NCBI GenBank assembly: GCA_963769945.1
Contig: CAVYOA010000013.1
Span: forward strand, 62,001 to 126,000
Direction: 5' to 3'
DNA: 64,000 nucleotides
Origin: WHSW01 sp963769945
GTDB taxonomy: Bacteria > Actinomycetota > Thermoleophilia > Solirubrobacterales > 70-9
A model generated the notes under the pieces. The model was not told the origin of the DNA, searched no databases, and saw only the letters and a list, made by a program, of their open reading frames with translations. Shown one piece after another: positions 20,378 through 28,569 of this stretch. Every line of letters starts with the position of its first letter. Within the stretch, counting starts at the first letter, position 1. Made by a program: the position numbers and the translations under genes.

Positions 20378-21089
20378 TCCACGGTCTCGGCGGCTCGAAA
20401 CGCGTCTGGGCGCCGGTGATGGACCGGCTTGCTCGCGAGCGCGACGTGATCGCAGTCGATATGCCCGGCTTCGGTGATTCACCAATCCTGCCTCCAGGCA
20501 CGACTCCGACGGCTGCCAATCTCGGCGCCGCGGTCCGCGCTCACTGCGACGACCTCGGGATCGAGCGACCGCATGTGGCCGGTAACTCCCTCGGCGCCTG
20601 GGCCGCGCTCGAGATCGCCAAAGCCGGCGGCGCGGCAAGCGTCTGCGCGATCTCCCCCGCCGGACTGTGGCGAAAGCCGCTTGGCCCGCGCACCTACGAC
20701 TCGCATGGCGCTGCCCGCCGGCTGCGGCCGCTGCTTGGCATGCTGATCGCTTCGAAGCGGGTTCGCTCGAGGCTGCTGCAGACCACCGTCGCGCGCCCGC
20801 AGAATCTCAGTCGCAGGGAGGCGAAGGCGCTGATCTACGACTGGCTCGACTCCGAGGGTTACAGCGCTGCCAACGCAGAGATGCGCACGCATGTATTCGC
20901 GGATCCCGAGCTGGTTGCGGTGCCGACGATGGTGGCGTGGGGTACTCAGGATCGCCTGGTGGCGGCCCCGAAGCTGGAACGGATGCCGCCCGGCGCACGC
21001 TACGTCGAGCTCCCGGGTGTCGGCCATACGCCGACCTGGGACGACCCTGAGTTGATCGCCGGGCTGCTACTCGAGGCGAGCTCCGAGAC

Positions 21090-21368
21090 TCACTCGGGGT
21101 CGGGGCGCTCCTCGCCCGGCCAGGAACCAGTCGCGCGGTAAAAGCCCCTGCGAAAGCCGCGCTCGGTGAGCCCGCGCGCGAGCGTGAAAATCGCGCCCTG
21201 CAACGCCAGCGCCGCGACCAGCTTGGGCATGTTGGCGTCACGATGCTCGGGCTGAGGCGGCTCTTGATCGTCGACCACGCCCCAGACGGCCTCGAACAGC
21301 TTCTTGCCGACCAAGCCGGCGGCAAAGCCCGAGGCGATGCTGAAGGGAATGTAGAGCGCCTTGCCCAC
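21090..21368 (-). CDS. DUF4235 family small membrane protein
   Basis: 92-residue membrane protein. GKALYIPFSIASGFAAGLVGKKLFEAVWG forms the first helix and ends in the conserved Lys-rich turn; a second helix is LVAALALQGAIFTLARGLTERG, followed by the family end RGFYRATGSWPGEE. Function unknown. GTG 21368 was chosen because it sits right before the first helix; an ATG 42 bases further upstream extends into the intergenic strand. Confidence 0.8.
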   Translation of the reverse strand: MGKALYIPFSIASGFAAGLVGKKLFEAVWGVVDDQEPPQPEHRDANMPKLVAALALQGAIFTLARGLTERGFRRGFYRATGSWPGEERPDPE

Positions 21369-21425
21369 TACGAGCAGCCTACCCGCGTGAGGGGTGTGCC
21401 AACCGCGCAACTGCTGAACTGTCCA

Positions 21426-21499
21426 TGGGCGGTGCCGGGCTCGAACCGGCGACCTCCTGAATGTAAATCAGGCGCTCATCCCAACTGAGCTAACCGCCC
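21426..21499 (-). tRNA. tRNA-Val (anticodon TAC)
   Basis: 74 bases on the minus strand. Acceptor GGGCGGT pairs with ACCGCCC, discriminator A. D arm AGCTCAGTTGGGATGAGC; anticodon stem-loop CCTGA-TTTACAT-TCAGG gives TAC; T arm CGCCGGTTCGAGCCCGGC. CCA not encoded. Confidence 0.97.
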
Positions 21500-21518
21500 G
21501 GGAAGATTGTGGCCGATG

Positions 21519-21536
21519 GCGATCGCATACGATCGC
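21519..21536. repeat. Short inverted repeat upstream of alcohol dehydrogenase
   Basis: GCGATCG-CATA-CGATCGC, a perfect 7-bp inverted repeat with a 4-base loop, nested inside CGGGAAG…CTTCCCG. It lies between tRNA-Val and the alcohol dehydrogenase, about 50 bases before the start codon. It could be an operator or a small stem-loop in the leader; no proof of either. Confidence 0.45.
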
Positions 21537-21588
21537 TTCCCGGACCCGCAGCTGTTGTACTCGGATGGAGGGTGAAGGAGATGTGGCG

Positions 21589-22695
21589 ATGAAGATGCGC
21601 GCGGCCGTGCTGGAGCAGTTCGGTGAGCCCTTGGTCGTTCAGGAGGTCGATCTCCTCGATCCCAAGGAAGGCGAAGCTCTGGTCCGTCTCGTCGCCTGCG
21701 GCGTCTGTCACACCGACCTCTACACGGCATCCGGCGTCGATCCCTCCGGCTATGCCCCGACCGTCCTCGGTCACGAGGGCGCCGGCGTGGTCGAGGCTGT
21801 CGGGCCGGGCGTGCGCGACCTCGCCGTCGGCGACCACGTCGTCACCCTGTTCAGCCCGCAATGCGGCGAGTGCGTGCATTGCGTCGATGAGCGCACCAAT
21901 CTCTGCCTCGCAATTCGCGAGCAGCAGGGCAAGGGCTATCTGCCCGACGGGTCGACCCGGCTGCAGCGCGACGGTGAAGAGATCCGGCACTTCATGGGCA
22001 CTTCGACCTTTGCCGAGTACACGGTGATGCCGGAGATCGCGCTCGCCAAGGTCAGCCCCGAGGCTTCGCTCGACTGCGCGGCGCTGTTTGCCTGCGGCCT
22101 CTCGACGGGGCTTGGCGCGGCGATGAACACGGCCAAGGTGAGCGCGGGCTCGACCTGCGTCGTCTTCGGCGCCGGCATGGTCGGGCTCGGCGCCGTCGCC
22201 GGTTGCCGCATCCAGGGTGCCGAGCGGATCATCTGCGTCGATCTCTCTGAGGATCGGCTCGAGCTTGCCATGGGCCAGGGCGCCACAGAGACCAGGATCG
22301 GTGGCGACGACGTCGTCGACTGGGTCCTTTCCGAAACAGATGGCTTCGGCGCCGATTACACCTTCGAGGCGACCGGCAACGTCAAGGTCATGCGCCAGGC
22401 GGTCGAGTCAGCGCGCATGGGCTGGGGACTGGCGACGATGGCAGGAGTGGCCGGCAAGGGCGAGACCCTCGACGTCATCCCCCGCTATCTGATCACCGGC
22501 CGCCGGGTCGCCGGCTCTTCTTTCGGCGGCGTCAAGGGCCGCGACGGCGTGCCCAAGCTCGTCGACCGCTACCTCGCCGGTGAGATCGACGTCGAGCCAT
22601 TCATCTCTCACCGGATCACGCTCGACGAGGTCAACCGCGGCTTCGAGCTGATGGAGGCCCAGGACGGCATTCGCAGCGTGATCGCCTTCAACTAG
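21589..22695 (+). CDS. Zinc-dependent alcohol dehydrogenase, mycothiol/thiol-dependent formaldehyde dehydrogenase type
   Basis: Medium-chain zinc dehydrogenase of 368 residues. Catalytic zinc motif CGVCHTDLY and GHEGAGVVEAVG; structural-zinc cysteines in PQCGECVHCVDERTNLC; NAD fold VVFGAGMVGLGAVAGCRIQGA. In actinobacteria this subgroup oxidises S-hydroxymethyl-mycothiol or reduces S-nitrosomycothiol, and is paired with an MBL-fold hydrolase as here. ATG 21589 sits 10 bases after AAGGAG; the longer ATG 21565 form adds eight unconserved residues. The specific thiol cofactor is inferred. Confidence 0.9.
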   Translation: MKMRAAVLEQFGEPLVVQEVDLLDPKEGEALVRLVACGVCHTDLYTASGVDPSGYAPTVLGHEGAGVVEAVGPGVRDLAVGDHVVTLFSPQCGECVHCVDERTNLCLAIREQQGKGYLPDGSTRLQRDGEEIRHFMGTSTFAEYTVMPEIALAKVSPEASLDCAALFACGLSTGLGAAMNTAKVSAGSTCVVFGAGMVGLGAVAGCRIQGAERIICVDLSEDRLELAMGQGATETRIGGDDVVDWVLSETDGFGADYTFEATGNVKVMRQAVESARMGWGLATMAGVAGKGETLDVIPRYLITGRRVAGSSFGGVKGRDGVPKLVDRYLAGEIDVEPFISHRITLDEVNRGFELMEAQDGIRSVIAFN

Positions 22696-22715
22696 AACGG
22701 GAAAGGAGAGCAAGC

Positions 22716-23480
22716 ATGATCCTCCAGCGAGTCGAACAGGCCGAATGGCTCTCAAACGCGTATCTCGTCATCGACGAACCAGGCGGCAGCGGCATTCTCG
22801 TTGACTCCAACGGGGTCACCGACCCGCTCGCCGAGCGCGCTGAGCGCGAGGGGACGCAGATCACCCATCTGTTGCTCACCCATCACCACTGGGACCACGT
22901 TGTTGGCATGAAGGAGCTGGCGGCGCGCTTCGACGTCCCCATCCTCGCCCACGAAAAGACGGCGGAGCTGCTCGACGCAAAGGTCAGCAACACCTTCGGC
23001 GACGGCGACGTGATCGAAAGCGGCAAGCTGCGGATCGAGGTAATGCACACCCCTGGCCACTGTGCCGACCATTGCGCGCTGAAGATCGACGACACCGACG
23101 TGCTCACGGCCGACGTCATCTTCAAGGGGACGGTCGGCGGCACCCGCGCCCCGGGGGCGACTGGCTTCGCCGACCTCAAGAGCTCGATCATGGACAAGCT
23201 GATGAAGCTCGCGCCCGAGACCCGCATCCACCCCGGCCACCGCGAGCCCTCAACGATCGGTGAGGAGTGGGAGAGCAACCCGTTCGTTCGTATCTGGCGC
23301 GATCTCGACGAGGAGGGCTCGGACCCGGTTTCGATCGGCCCCGCCGACGCCGAGTCGCGCGACGAAGCGACGATGATCCTCTGGGCGCCCGACTACGACG
23401 GCGGCAACAAGGCTTGGGTGCGCTTCGCAGACGGCTCCGACGCGATCGTCGGCGGCTCGCAGGTCAAGCGGGAGGGGTAG
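22716..23480 (+). CDS. Metallo-beta-lactamase-fold hydrolase
   Basis: 254 residues. Zinc motif THHHWDHVVG (HxHxDH type), further ligands in HTPGHCADH, DVLTADV and HPGHREPS. AAGGAGAGC precedes ATG 22716, and the gene starts 20 bases after the dehydrogenase, so one transcript is likely. In mycobacteria a similar pair is thought to finish thiol-linked formaldehyde oxidation by thioester hydrolysis; that role here is inferred from neighbours. Confidence 0.9.
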   Translation: MILQRVEQAEWLSNAYLVIDEPGGSGILVDSNGVTDPLAERAEREGTQITHLLLTHHHWDHVVGMKELAARFDVPILAHEKTAELLDAKVSNTFGDGDVIESGKLRIEVMHTPGHCADHCALKIDDTDVLTADVIFKGTVGGTRAPGATGFADLKSSIMDKLMKLAPETRIHPGHREPSTIGEEWESNPFVRIWRDLDEEGSDPVSIGPADAESRDEATMILWAPDYDGGNKAWVRFADGSDAIVGGSQVKREG

Positions 23481-23511
23481 AACCGGGCCCTTGTGCGCGC
23501 CGCGTGCGCGG

Positions 23512-23721
23512 CTAGCTCTTGGCGGGGTCCGAGCTCGATTCGCGGGGATCGATCGCGGCTACGGTTTCCTTGAAGCCGTCGGTGTGGCCGCTTATTCCGT
23601 GCTTGAGCTCGCGCAGTCCGTTGCCCGCCGAACGGGCCAGCTGCGGAAGCCTCGACGGCCCGAAAACGATGAGGGCAAGGATTACGACGATCGCAATCTC
23701 CAGTGCTCCGATGTTCGGCAT
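23512..23721 (-). CDS. tatA: Twin-arginine translocase protein TatA/E
   Basis: 69 residues: one N-terminal membrane helix IGALEIAIVVILALIVFGPSRLPQLARSAG with the FGP hinge, then an amphipathic helix and polar tail, the exact TatA pattern. AAGGAAG precedes the ATG. The cupredoxin and Tat-signal ferritin-like genes lie directly upstream on the same strand, suggesting export of those products, although no tatC is seen here. Confidence 0.93.
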   Translation of the reverse strand: MPNIGALEIAIVVILALIVFGPSRLPQLARSAGNGLRELKHGISGHTDGFKETVAAIDPRESSSDPAKS

Positions 23722-23751
23722 TCTTCAACTTCCTTTCCGGCCGGTCGCGGT

Positions 23752-24216
23752 CTACTGAACCTCGACCGTGCCCTTCATGAATGGGTGGAATCTGCAGTAG
23801 TAGGAGTAGGTCCCTGGCTCATCGAACTTCGCCGCACCGCTGTCATCGAGGTCGAGTGTGCCCGTGTCGAACGAGCTGTCGTCGGCTGTGGCGGTGTGCG
23901 GGGCTTCGTCGCCGTTGGTCCAGGTGATTTCGGCTCCGGCCTCGACCGTGACGGTCTCGGGGTCGTACTTGAAGTCCAGGATCTCGATCGCGTCGGCCTC
24001 CTCGGCCGCGCTGCCGCCGCTGGCCGGCTCCTCGGTCGCGGACTCTTCAGCCGAGGTCGTGGTCTCGGCAGCGGGTGTCACCGACTCCTCGTCGTCATCA
24101 CCGCATCCGATCCCAGCCCCGCCGGCAAGCGCCAACATCGCGCAGACCGTGAGCGCGGCGACGGGGCCCCTCCTCCTTGAGGAGCCCCGATCGTCGCTTG
24201 CGTCTGTGCTGATCAC
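23752..24216 (-). CDS. Cupredoxin (plastocyanin-like) lipoprotein
   Basis: Type 1 copper protein, probably anchored outside the membrane. N-terminus with RRRGPVAALTVCAMLALAGGAGIGC is a lipoprotein signal with lipobox Cys, then a Ser/Thr/Glu-rich linker. The 90-residue C-terminal domain has the copper ligands His in APHTATAD and Cys-His-Met in YYCRFHPFM. GTG 24216 is the start. It would shuttle electrons in the envelope; partners may be the adjacent ferritin-like proteins. Confidence 0.9.
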   Translation of the reverse strand: MISTDASDDRGSSRRRGPVAALTVCAMLALAGGAGIGCGDDDEESVTPAAETTTSAEESATEEPASGGSAAEEADAIEILDFKYDPETVTVEAGAEITWTNGDEAPHTATADDSSFDTGTLDLDDSGAAKFDEPGTYSYYCRFHPFMKGTVEVQ

Positions 24217-24232
24217 GGTGCAGCTCTCAGCC

Positions 24233-24868
24233 CTATGCGAGGAAGGGCTGGACCGCCTTGAGGACCTCGTCCTCGGTCATGCTCGGATCGAACGCCTCCG
24301 GCGCGGGATCTTCCCCGGCCGCGTAGCGAATCGTCGCCGCGTGACGGGCCTCGACCTGAACGATGCCGCCGGCCGTGGCCAGCAGATCCTTGTCCTCGAT
24401 CTCCGGGGCAGCGCCGTTGTAGGCGCTGACGCCGAGGTCCTCGAACGTGATCGCGGTCTGGATGAAGTTGTCCGCGTTGGCGAACGCATCACCGAAATCG
24501 ACCGCTGGTGCCTTGACGGGCTTGCCGCCGAGATCCGTGATCGTCGCCGAGAGAGCGTCGACGTGCTCTTGCTCCTCGCCGCCGAACGTCTTCACGTAAC
24601 CGGCAACCTCTCCGGAGAGGCCCTTGACGTTGGCGCCCTCCTTGTAGAACGCCGCCTCGAGGTACTCGAGGGTGAGGGCGAAGTTGAGGATGTCGAGATC
24701 GCCCATCGACGCCTGCGCGAATGCCTTACGGAGGATCGGGCTCATGGCTGTGGCGCCATAGAGCGCGCCCGCCGCGAGAGCTCCGCGCATCAGGAACGTG
24801 CCGCGATTGAGGTTCTCGACCTCGATCGAAGCGAGCTCAGGTGCTACTGCATTTCTTGGGGTATGCAT
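24233..24868 (-). CDS. Ferritin-like-domain protein (paralog 1)
   Basis: 211 residues. The N-terminal region FLMRGALAAGALYGATAM is a Tat- or Sec-like export segment. Four-helix bundle: ILNFALTLEYLEAAFY, FGGEEQEHVDALSATI, AITFEDLGVSAYNGAAP, GIVQVEARHAATIR; the Glu and His residues resemble a di-metal site. AAAGGAA precedes ATG 24868. The next gene upstream is a paralog with the same layout. Biochemical function unknown; metal or redox protection is a guess. Confidence 0.83.
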   Translation of the reverse strand: MHTPRNAVAPELASIEVENLNRGTFLMRGALAAGALYGATAMSPILRKAFAQASMGDLDILNFALTLEYLEAAFYKEGANVKGLSGEVAGYVKTFGGEEQEHVDALSATITDLGGKPVKAPAVDFGDAFANADNFIQTAITFEDLGVSAYNGAAPEIEDKDLLATAGGIVQVEARHAATIRYAAGEDPAPEAFDPSMTEDEVLKAVQPFLA

Positions 24869-24897
24869 CTTTGATTCCTTTCTGCTTTCCGCGTCGC

Positions 24898-25566
24898 CTA
24901 GGCGAGGAACGGCTGGACCTCGTCCAGCACGGTCTGCATGTCGGCACCCTGGGCGAAGGCGCCATCGGGTGTTGGCTCTGCGCCGGTTAGGACATTGAGC
25001 ACCGCCGCGTGGCGACCCTCGACCGAGTGGATCGAGAGTGCTGCCGCGAGAACGTCGGGGCTCTCGATCATCGGCGCAGCGCCGAGATAGGCGGCCGCGC
25101 CGAGGTTCTCGACCGTCGCCGCGAGATCCAGCACCGACTTCGCGTCGTCGAGCGGGAACTGCGCCTTGGGCTCCTTGGCGGGAGTGCCGCCGAGATCCTT
25201 GGCTGTCGCGGTGAGCGCATCAACGTGCTCCTGCTCGGCTTGACCGATCGCCTCGATCAGGGCGAGATCGTCGCCCTTGAACAGGCCGCTCTTGGCGACG
25301 TCCGCGTAGAACGCGGCCTCGAGGTACTCGAGCGTAAGCGCGTAGTTGACGATGCCGACGTCGCCTTCGCCGAACTGCGAAGCCATGTCGTCCGTCGCGG
25401 TAGTGGAAGAAGACGTGCTCGTAGCCGCCGTCTCCTCTTCGTCGTCGCCACAGGCGACGAGCAGGCCGGCAGCCGTTGTGCCTCCGCTCAAAGCCAGGAA
25501 GCGCCGGCGCGAGACCGGGTCGCGAGCGAGTCGGCTGACAGCGCTCTCCTTGCGAGATCTGCTCAT
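24898..25566 (-). CDS. Ferritin-like-domain lipoprotein (paralog 2), Tat signal
   Basis: 222 residues. SRRRFLALSGG is a good twin-arginine motif and LLVACGDDEEE a lipobox, so the protein is likely a Tat-exported lipoprotein with a Thr/Ser linker. The bundle repeats the paralog's pattern: VNYALTLEYLEAAFY, QAEQEHVDALTATA, VENLGAAAYLGAAP, HSVEGRHAAVL, and the same VQPFLA end. ATG 25566 follows GGAGGT with 7 bases spacing; the longer frame upstream lacks a site. Confidence 0.87.
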   Translation of the reverse strand: MSRSRKESAVSRLARDPVSRRRFLALSGGTTAAGLLVACGDDEEETAATSTSSSTTATDDMASQFGEGDVGIVNYALTLEYLEAAFYADVAKSGLFKGDDLALIEAIGQAEQEHVDALTATAKDLGGTPAKEPKAQFPLDDAKSVLDLAATVENLGAAAYLGAAPMIESPDVLAAALSIHSVEGRHAAVLNVLTGAEPTPDGAFAQGADMQTVLDEVQPFLA

Positions 25567-25708
25567 TGGTGGACCTCCAGTTGTCGATTGGATCGGAAGA
25601 GGTCTTTCCTCCCCGCTTGCAATCACTTACGCGGGGTACCGTGAGCCGGATCAAAGTTCGTCCGCGATCGCTACCGAAAGCGCTGTCGCACCCGATAGCG
25701 TTGCCGTG

Positions 25709-26461
25709 ATGGACCTCGAGATCACGGGAAAGGTCGCGCTCGTCATGGGCTCGAGCAGAGGGATCGGACTCGGGATCGCCCAGGCGCTCGGCGCCGAGGG
25801 AGCTCGGGTTGCGATCGCGAGCCGGTCGCGCGAGCACCTCGAGCGAGCGGCGAGCGAGATCGACGGCGAGACTGCGATCTTCGTCGCCGACACCGGCGAT
25901 CTCGACCAGATGGAGAGGCTGCCCGTGGAGGTGTCCGGGCAGCTGGGACCGGTTGAGATCCTCGTTACCAACACTGGCGGTCCGCCTGTGGGCACGGCGA
26001 TCGAGGCCGGCGTCGAGCAGTGGCGCGACGCCTACCTGAACCTGCTCCTATCCCCTCGCGTGCTGATCGAGGCCGTGTTGCCGGAGATGCGCGAACGCGG
26101 CTGGGGGCGAATTGCGAACGTCGGCTCGAGCTCGACCAGAGAGCCGATCGCAGGCTTGGCCCTCTCCAACTCACACCGGCCTGGGCTGATCGGCTTTCTC
26201 AAGACGCTGGCACGCGAGGTCGCTGTCGACGGCATCACCGTCAACGACATCGTCACCGGCCGATTTGCCACCGACCGGCTCGCCTCGAACTGGGGCGGGC
26301 GCGAGCGCATGGAGAAGGAGGCGATCGGGGACGTTCCGGCCGGGCGTCTGGGAGACCCGCGTGAGTACGGTGACCTCGTTGCCTTCCTCTGCTCGGGGCG
26401 GGCGGGGTACATCACCGGGACCTCGATCGCGATTGACGGCGGCCTCCTGCGCTCGATCTAG
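25709..26461 (+). CDS. SDR-family oxidoreductase lacking the usual YxxxK
   Basis: Rossmann-fold short-chain dehydrogenase, 250 residues. NAD(P) motif GSSRGIGLGIAQALG, NTGGPP in place of NAG, and the C-terminal GRAGYITGTSIAIDGGLL. The catalytic Tyr-x-x-x-Lys is absent: the region reads ALSNSHRPGLIGFLKTLA, so Tyr and Lys are replaced (Ser/Asn and Arg). This matches a known divergent SDR group whose members are often annotated as reductases without proof. ATG 25709 begins the conserved LEITGKVAL; the frame is open upstream over the antisense of the ferritin-like gene. Confidence 0.87.
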   Translation: MDLEITGKVALVMGSSRGIGLGIAQALGAEGARVAIASRSREHLERAASEIDGETAIFVADTGDLDQMERLPVEVSGQLGPVEILVTNTGGPPVGTAIEAGVEQWRDAYLNLLLSPRVLIEAVLPEMRERGWGRIANVGSSSTREPIAGLALSNSHRPGLIGFLKTLAREVAVDGITVNDIVTGRFATDRLASNWGGRERMEKEAIGDVPAGRLGDPREYGDLVAFLCSGRAGYITGTSIAIDGGLLRSI

Positions 26462-26536
26462 CGCCGCGGTCGGCGCAGCTTAAGTATCTGTTCAGCGACC
26501 GCAACAAACGCGACGCGCTCGTGTGATCACGAGAAC

Positions 26537-27625
26537 ATGCTGCGATTTAGCTCAATGGCCTTCCTTGCCGCCTGCCTCCTCACCGCGGCGATCGCCGGGC
26601 CCGCTCAAGGCGCCGCCGGCAAGCGCTTCTTTGGCGTCGTTCCCCAGACGGGCCTAGAACGGGGCGACTTCAAGCGCATGGGCAAGGGCGATGTCGGCAC
26701 GCTGCGCATCCCGATCTTCTGGTTTGCGGCCGACGCGACGGCGCCGAGCGGCGATTTCGACTTCTCGAGCACCGACTACGTCGTCGGCGAAGCGGCCCGC
26801 AACGGGGTCGAGGTGCTGCCGTTTGTGTACGGCACGCCGGAGTGGGTGGCGAGGAAGCTCGACAACCGCAGCTGCGGATCAGCGTGCGCGGCCTACGCGC
26901 CGAAGAGCAAAGCCGCGCTCTCGGCTTGGCGTGAGTTCGTTGGGGCCGCGGTCGCACGTTACGGCCGCAAGGGCACATTCTGGAGCGAGAATCCGCAGAT
27001 ACCAAAGCGCCCGATCAGGGCCTGGCAGATCTGGAACGAGCAGAACTCGAGCTCGTTCTTCGCGCCGAAGCCAAAACCGCGCCTCTACGCACGGCTGCTG
27101 TCTGGCGCCGCGGCTGCTGTCGAGCGCGAGGATCGCCGGGCCGACGTGATTCTCGGCGGCATGCCCCAGCTCGGCGGCTCGAGCAAGGCGACCGCCGGCT
27201 CGAAGTACCTGCGAAAGCTCTACGGGGTTCGCGGTGTGGCGCGCGACTTCAACGGTGTCGGCGTCCACCCCTACGGCGCGAAGCTTGAGGCCGTGACCGA
27301 TCAGGTCGAGCTCTTTCGCAGCGAGATCCGCCGTGCCGGCGACAGCCGCACGGGTTTGTGGATAACGGAGACCGGTTGGGGCTCGGCGTCAGGCGGCAAC
27401 CCGCTAAACGTCGGTTCGCAGGGCCAAGCCCAACGACTGCGCCAGGCCTTCGACTACTTTCGCGATCAGCGAAACCGGCTCAAGATCAAGGTGGTGACGT
27501 GGTTTGCCTGGACCGATTCGAAGGTTTCGATCTGCGATTGGTGTGCCAACGCAGGCCTGTTCTCGGCGCAGCTGAAGCCGAAGCCGGCGTGGCGCGCGTT
27601 CACGAAGTTCACCGGCGGGCGCTGA
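26537..27625 (+). CDS. Secreted glycoside-hydrolase-like protein (clan A TIM barrel)
   Basis: 362 residues with signal peptide MAFLAACLLTAAIAGPAQGA. The barrel carries FVYGTPEWVA, the acid/base Glu in RAWQIWNEQNS, GVGVHPYG, and the nucleophile Glu in LWITETGWGS, an arrangement of GH-A families such as GH39/GH5. It probably cleaves or recognises a polysaccharide outside the cell; exact substrate cannot be inferred. Stands alone, convergent with lgt. Confidence 0.85.
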   Translation: MLRFSSMAFLAACLLTAAIAGPAQGAAGKRFFGVVPQTGLERGDFKRMGKGDVGTLRIPIFWFAADATAPSGDFDFSSTDYVVGEAARNGVEVLPFVYGTPEWVARKLDNRSCGSACAAYAPKSKAALSAWREFVGAAVARYGRKGTFWSENPQIPKRPIRAWQIWNEQNSSSFFAPKPKPRLYARLLSGAAAAVEREDRRADVILGGMPQLGGSSKATAGSKYLRKLYGVRGVARDFNGVGVHPYGAKLEAVTDQVELFRSEIRRAGDSRTGLWITETGWGSASGGNPLNVGSQGQAQRLRQAFDYFRDQRNRLKIKVVTWFAWTDSKVSICDWCANAGLFSAQLKPKPAWRAFTKFTGGR

Positions 27626-27629
27626 ACAG

Positions 27630-28436
27630 CTACGTCGCGGCTTCGGCAGCTCGCCGCAAGCGCGTCGGCGGTGCCGCCCGCATCGCTTCGTCGGCACGGA
27701 GCTCGTTGCGGGCCGAGGCACGTGCGATCCAAATCGCACCGGCAATGGCCATCGCCAGGCTCAGCAGCTGGGCCTGGGTGAGGCCGAGCAGGACCTCGTC
27801 GTTGCGGCGGATGAACTCGACCAGGAAGCGCTCAGTTCCAGCGAAGATTAAGTACAGCGCGAAGAGCAGGCCGGGCCTGAATGCGTTTCGCAGGCGCCAG
27901 AGGACGACGGTCACGAGGCCCATCGCGATCGTCTCGTAGATCGGCGTCGGGTGGACCTCGACGCCGGGCGGCGTCGGCACCGTGCCGTTCTCGTATGACA
28001 TCGCCCACGGCCCGTCCCAGGGGATGCCGTAATCGCCGTCGCCCGAGAGCTGGCAGCCGATGCGCCCGATCGCGTATCCGATCGCCAGGCCGGGAGCGGC
28101 TACGTCGAGCAGCGTCAGGTTGAGCAGCCCCCGCCAGCGCGCCCACAACAGAACGCCGATCGCGCCGCCGATGCCGCCGCCGAACCAGACCAGGCCCGAG
28201 CCGGAGAAGAGATCGCCGAGCCAATCGTCGGACGGGTTTTGGATGACGAAGTCGATCTTGGCGCCGATGATCCCGCCAACCAGGCCGGCAAAGATCATCT
28301 CGTAGGCCCAATCGACGGGCTTGCCGAGCTCCTGGAAGCGCTTGCCGACGAGGATGCCCGCGCCGATGAACCCGAGCGCGAACATGATCCCAAAGGTCTG
28401 CAGCGTGATCGGACCAATTTCGAGTTCAGGTTGCAT
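27630..28436 (-). CDS. lgt: Prolipoprotein diacylglyceryl transferase
   Basis: Integral membrane enzyme that adds diacylglycerol to the lipobox Cys of prolipoproteins. 268 residues with about seven hydrophobic segments; signature IGRIGCQLSGDGDYG (Lgt region around the essential Arg) and VHPTPIYE. It would process the lipoproteins predicted in this window. The C-terminal Arg/Ala-rich tail is cytoplasmic. Only 4 bases separate its stop from the convergent glycoside hydrolase. Confidence 0.95.
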   Translation of the reverse strand: MQPELEIGPITLQTFGIMFALGFIGAGILVGKRFQELGKPVDWAYEMIFAGLVGGIIGAKIDFVIQNPSDDWLGDLFSGSGLVWFGGGIGGAIGVLLWARWRGLLNLTLLDVAAPGLAIGYAIGRIGCQLSGDGDYGIPWDGPWAMSYENGTVPTPPGVEVHPTPIYETIAMGLVTVVLWRLRNAFRPGLLFALYLIFAGTERFLVEFIRRNDEVLLGLTQAQLLSLAMAIAGAIWIARASARNELRADEAMRAAPPTRLRRAAEAAT

Positions 28437-28442
28437 GGTCAG

Positions 28443-28514
28443 TAGCCCCGCCGGGAATCGAACCCGAGCTTCCAGGTTGAAAACCTGACGTGCTAACCGT
28501 TACACCACGAGGCC
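28443..28514 (-). tRNA. tRNA-Glu (anticodon TTC)
   Basis: 72 bases on the minus strand. Acceptor GGCCTCG pairs with CGGGGCT (two G-U pairs), discriminator A. D arm GTGTAACGGTTAGCAC; anticodon stem-loop TCAGG-TTTTCAA-CCTGG gives TTC; T arm TCGGGTTCGATTCCCGG. CCA not encoded. Confidence 0.93.
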
Positions 28515-28569
28515 GGGGGTGGCGAAGTGTAGGCAGGGTCAGTTTCTTACAGGAGGGGACGCGCCGACG

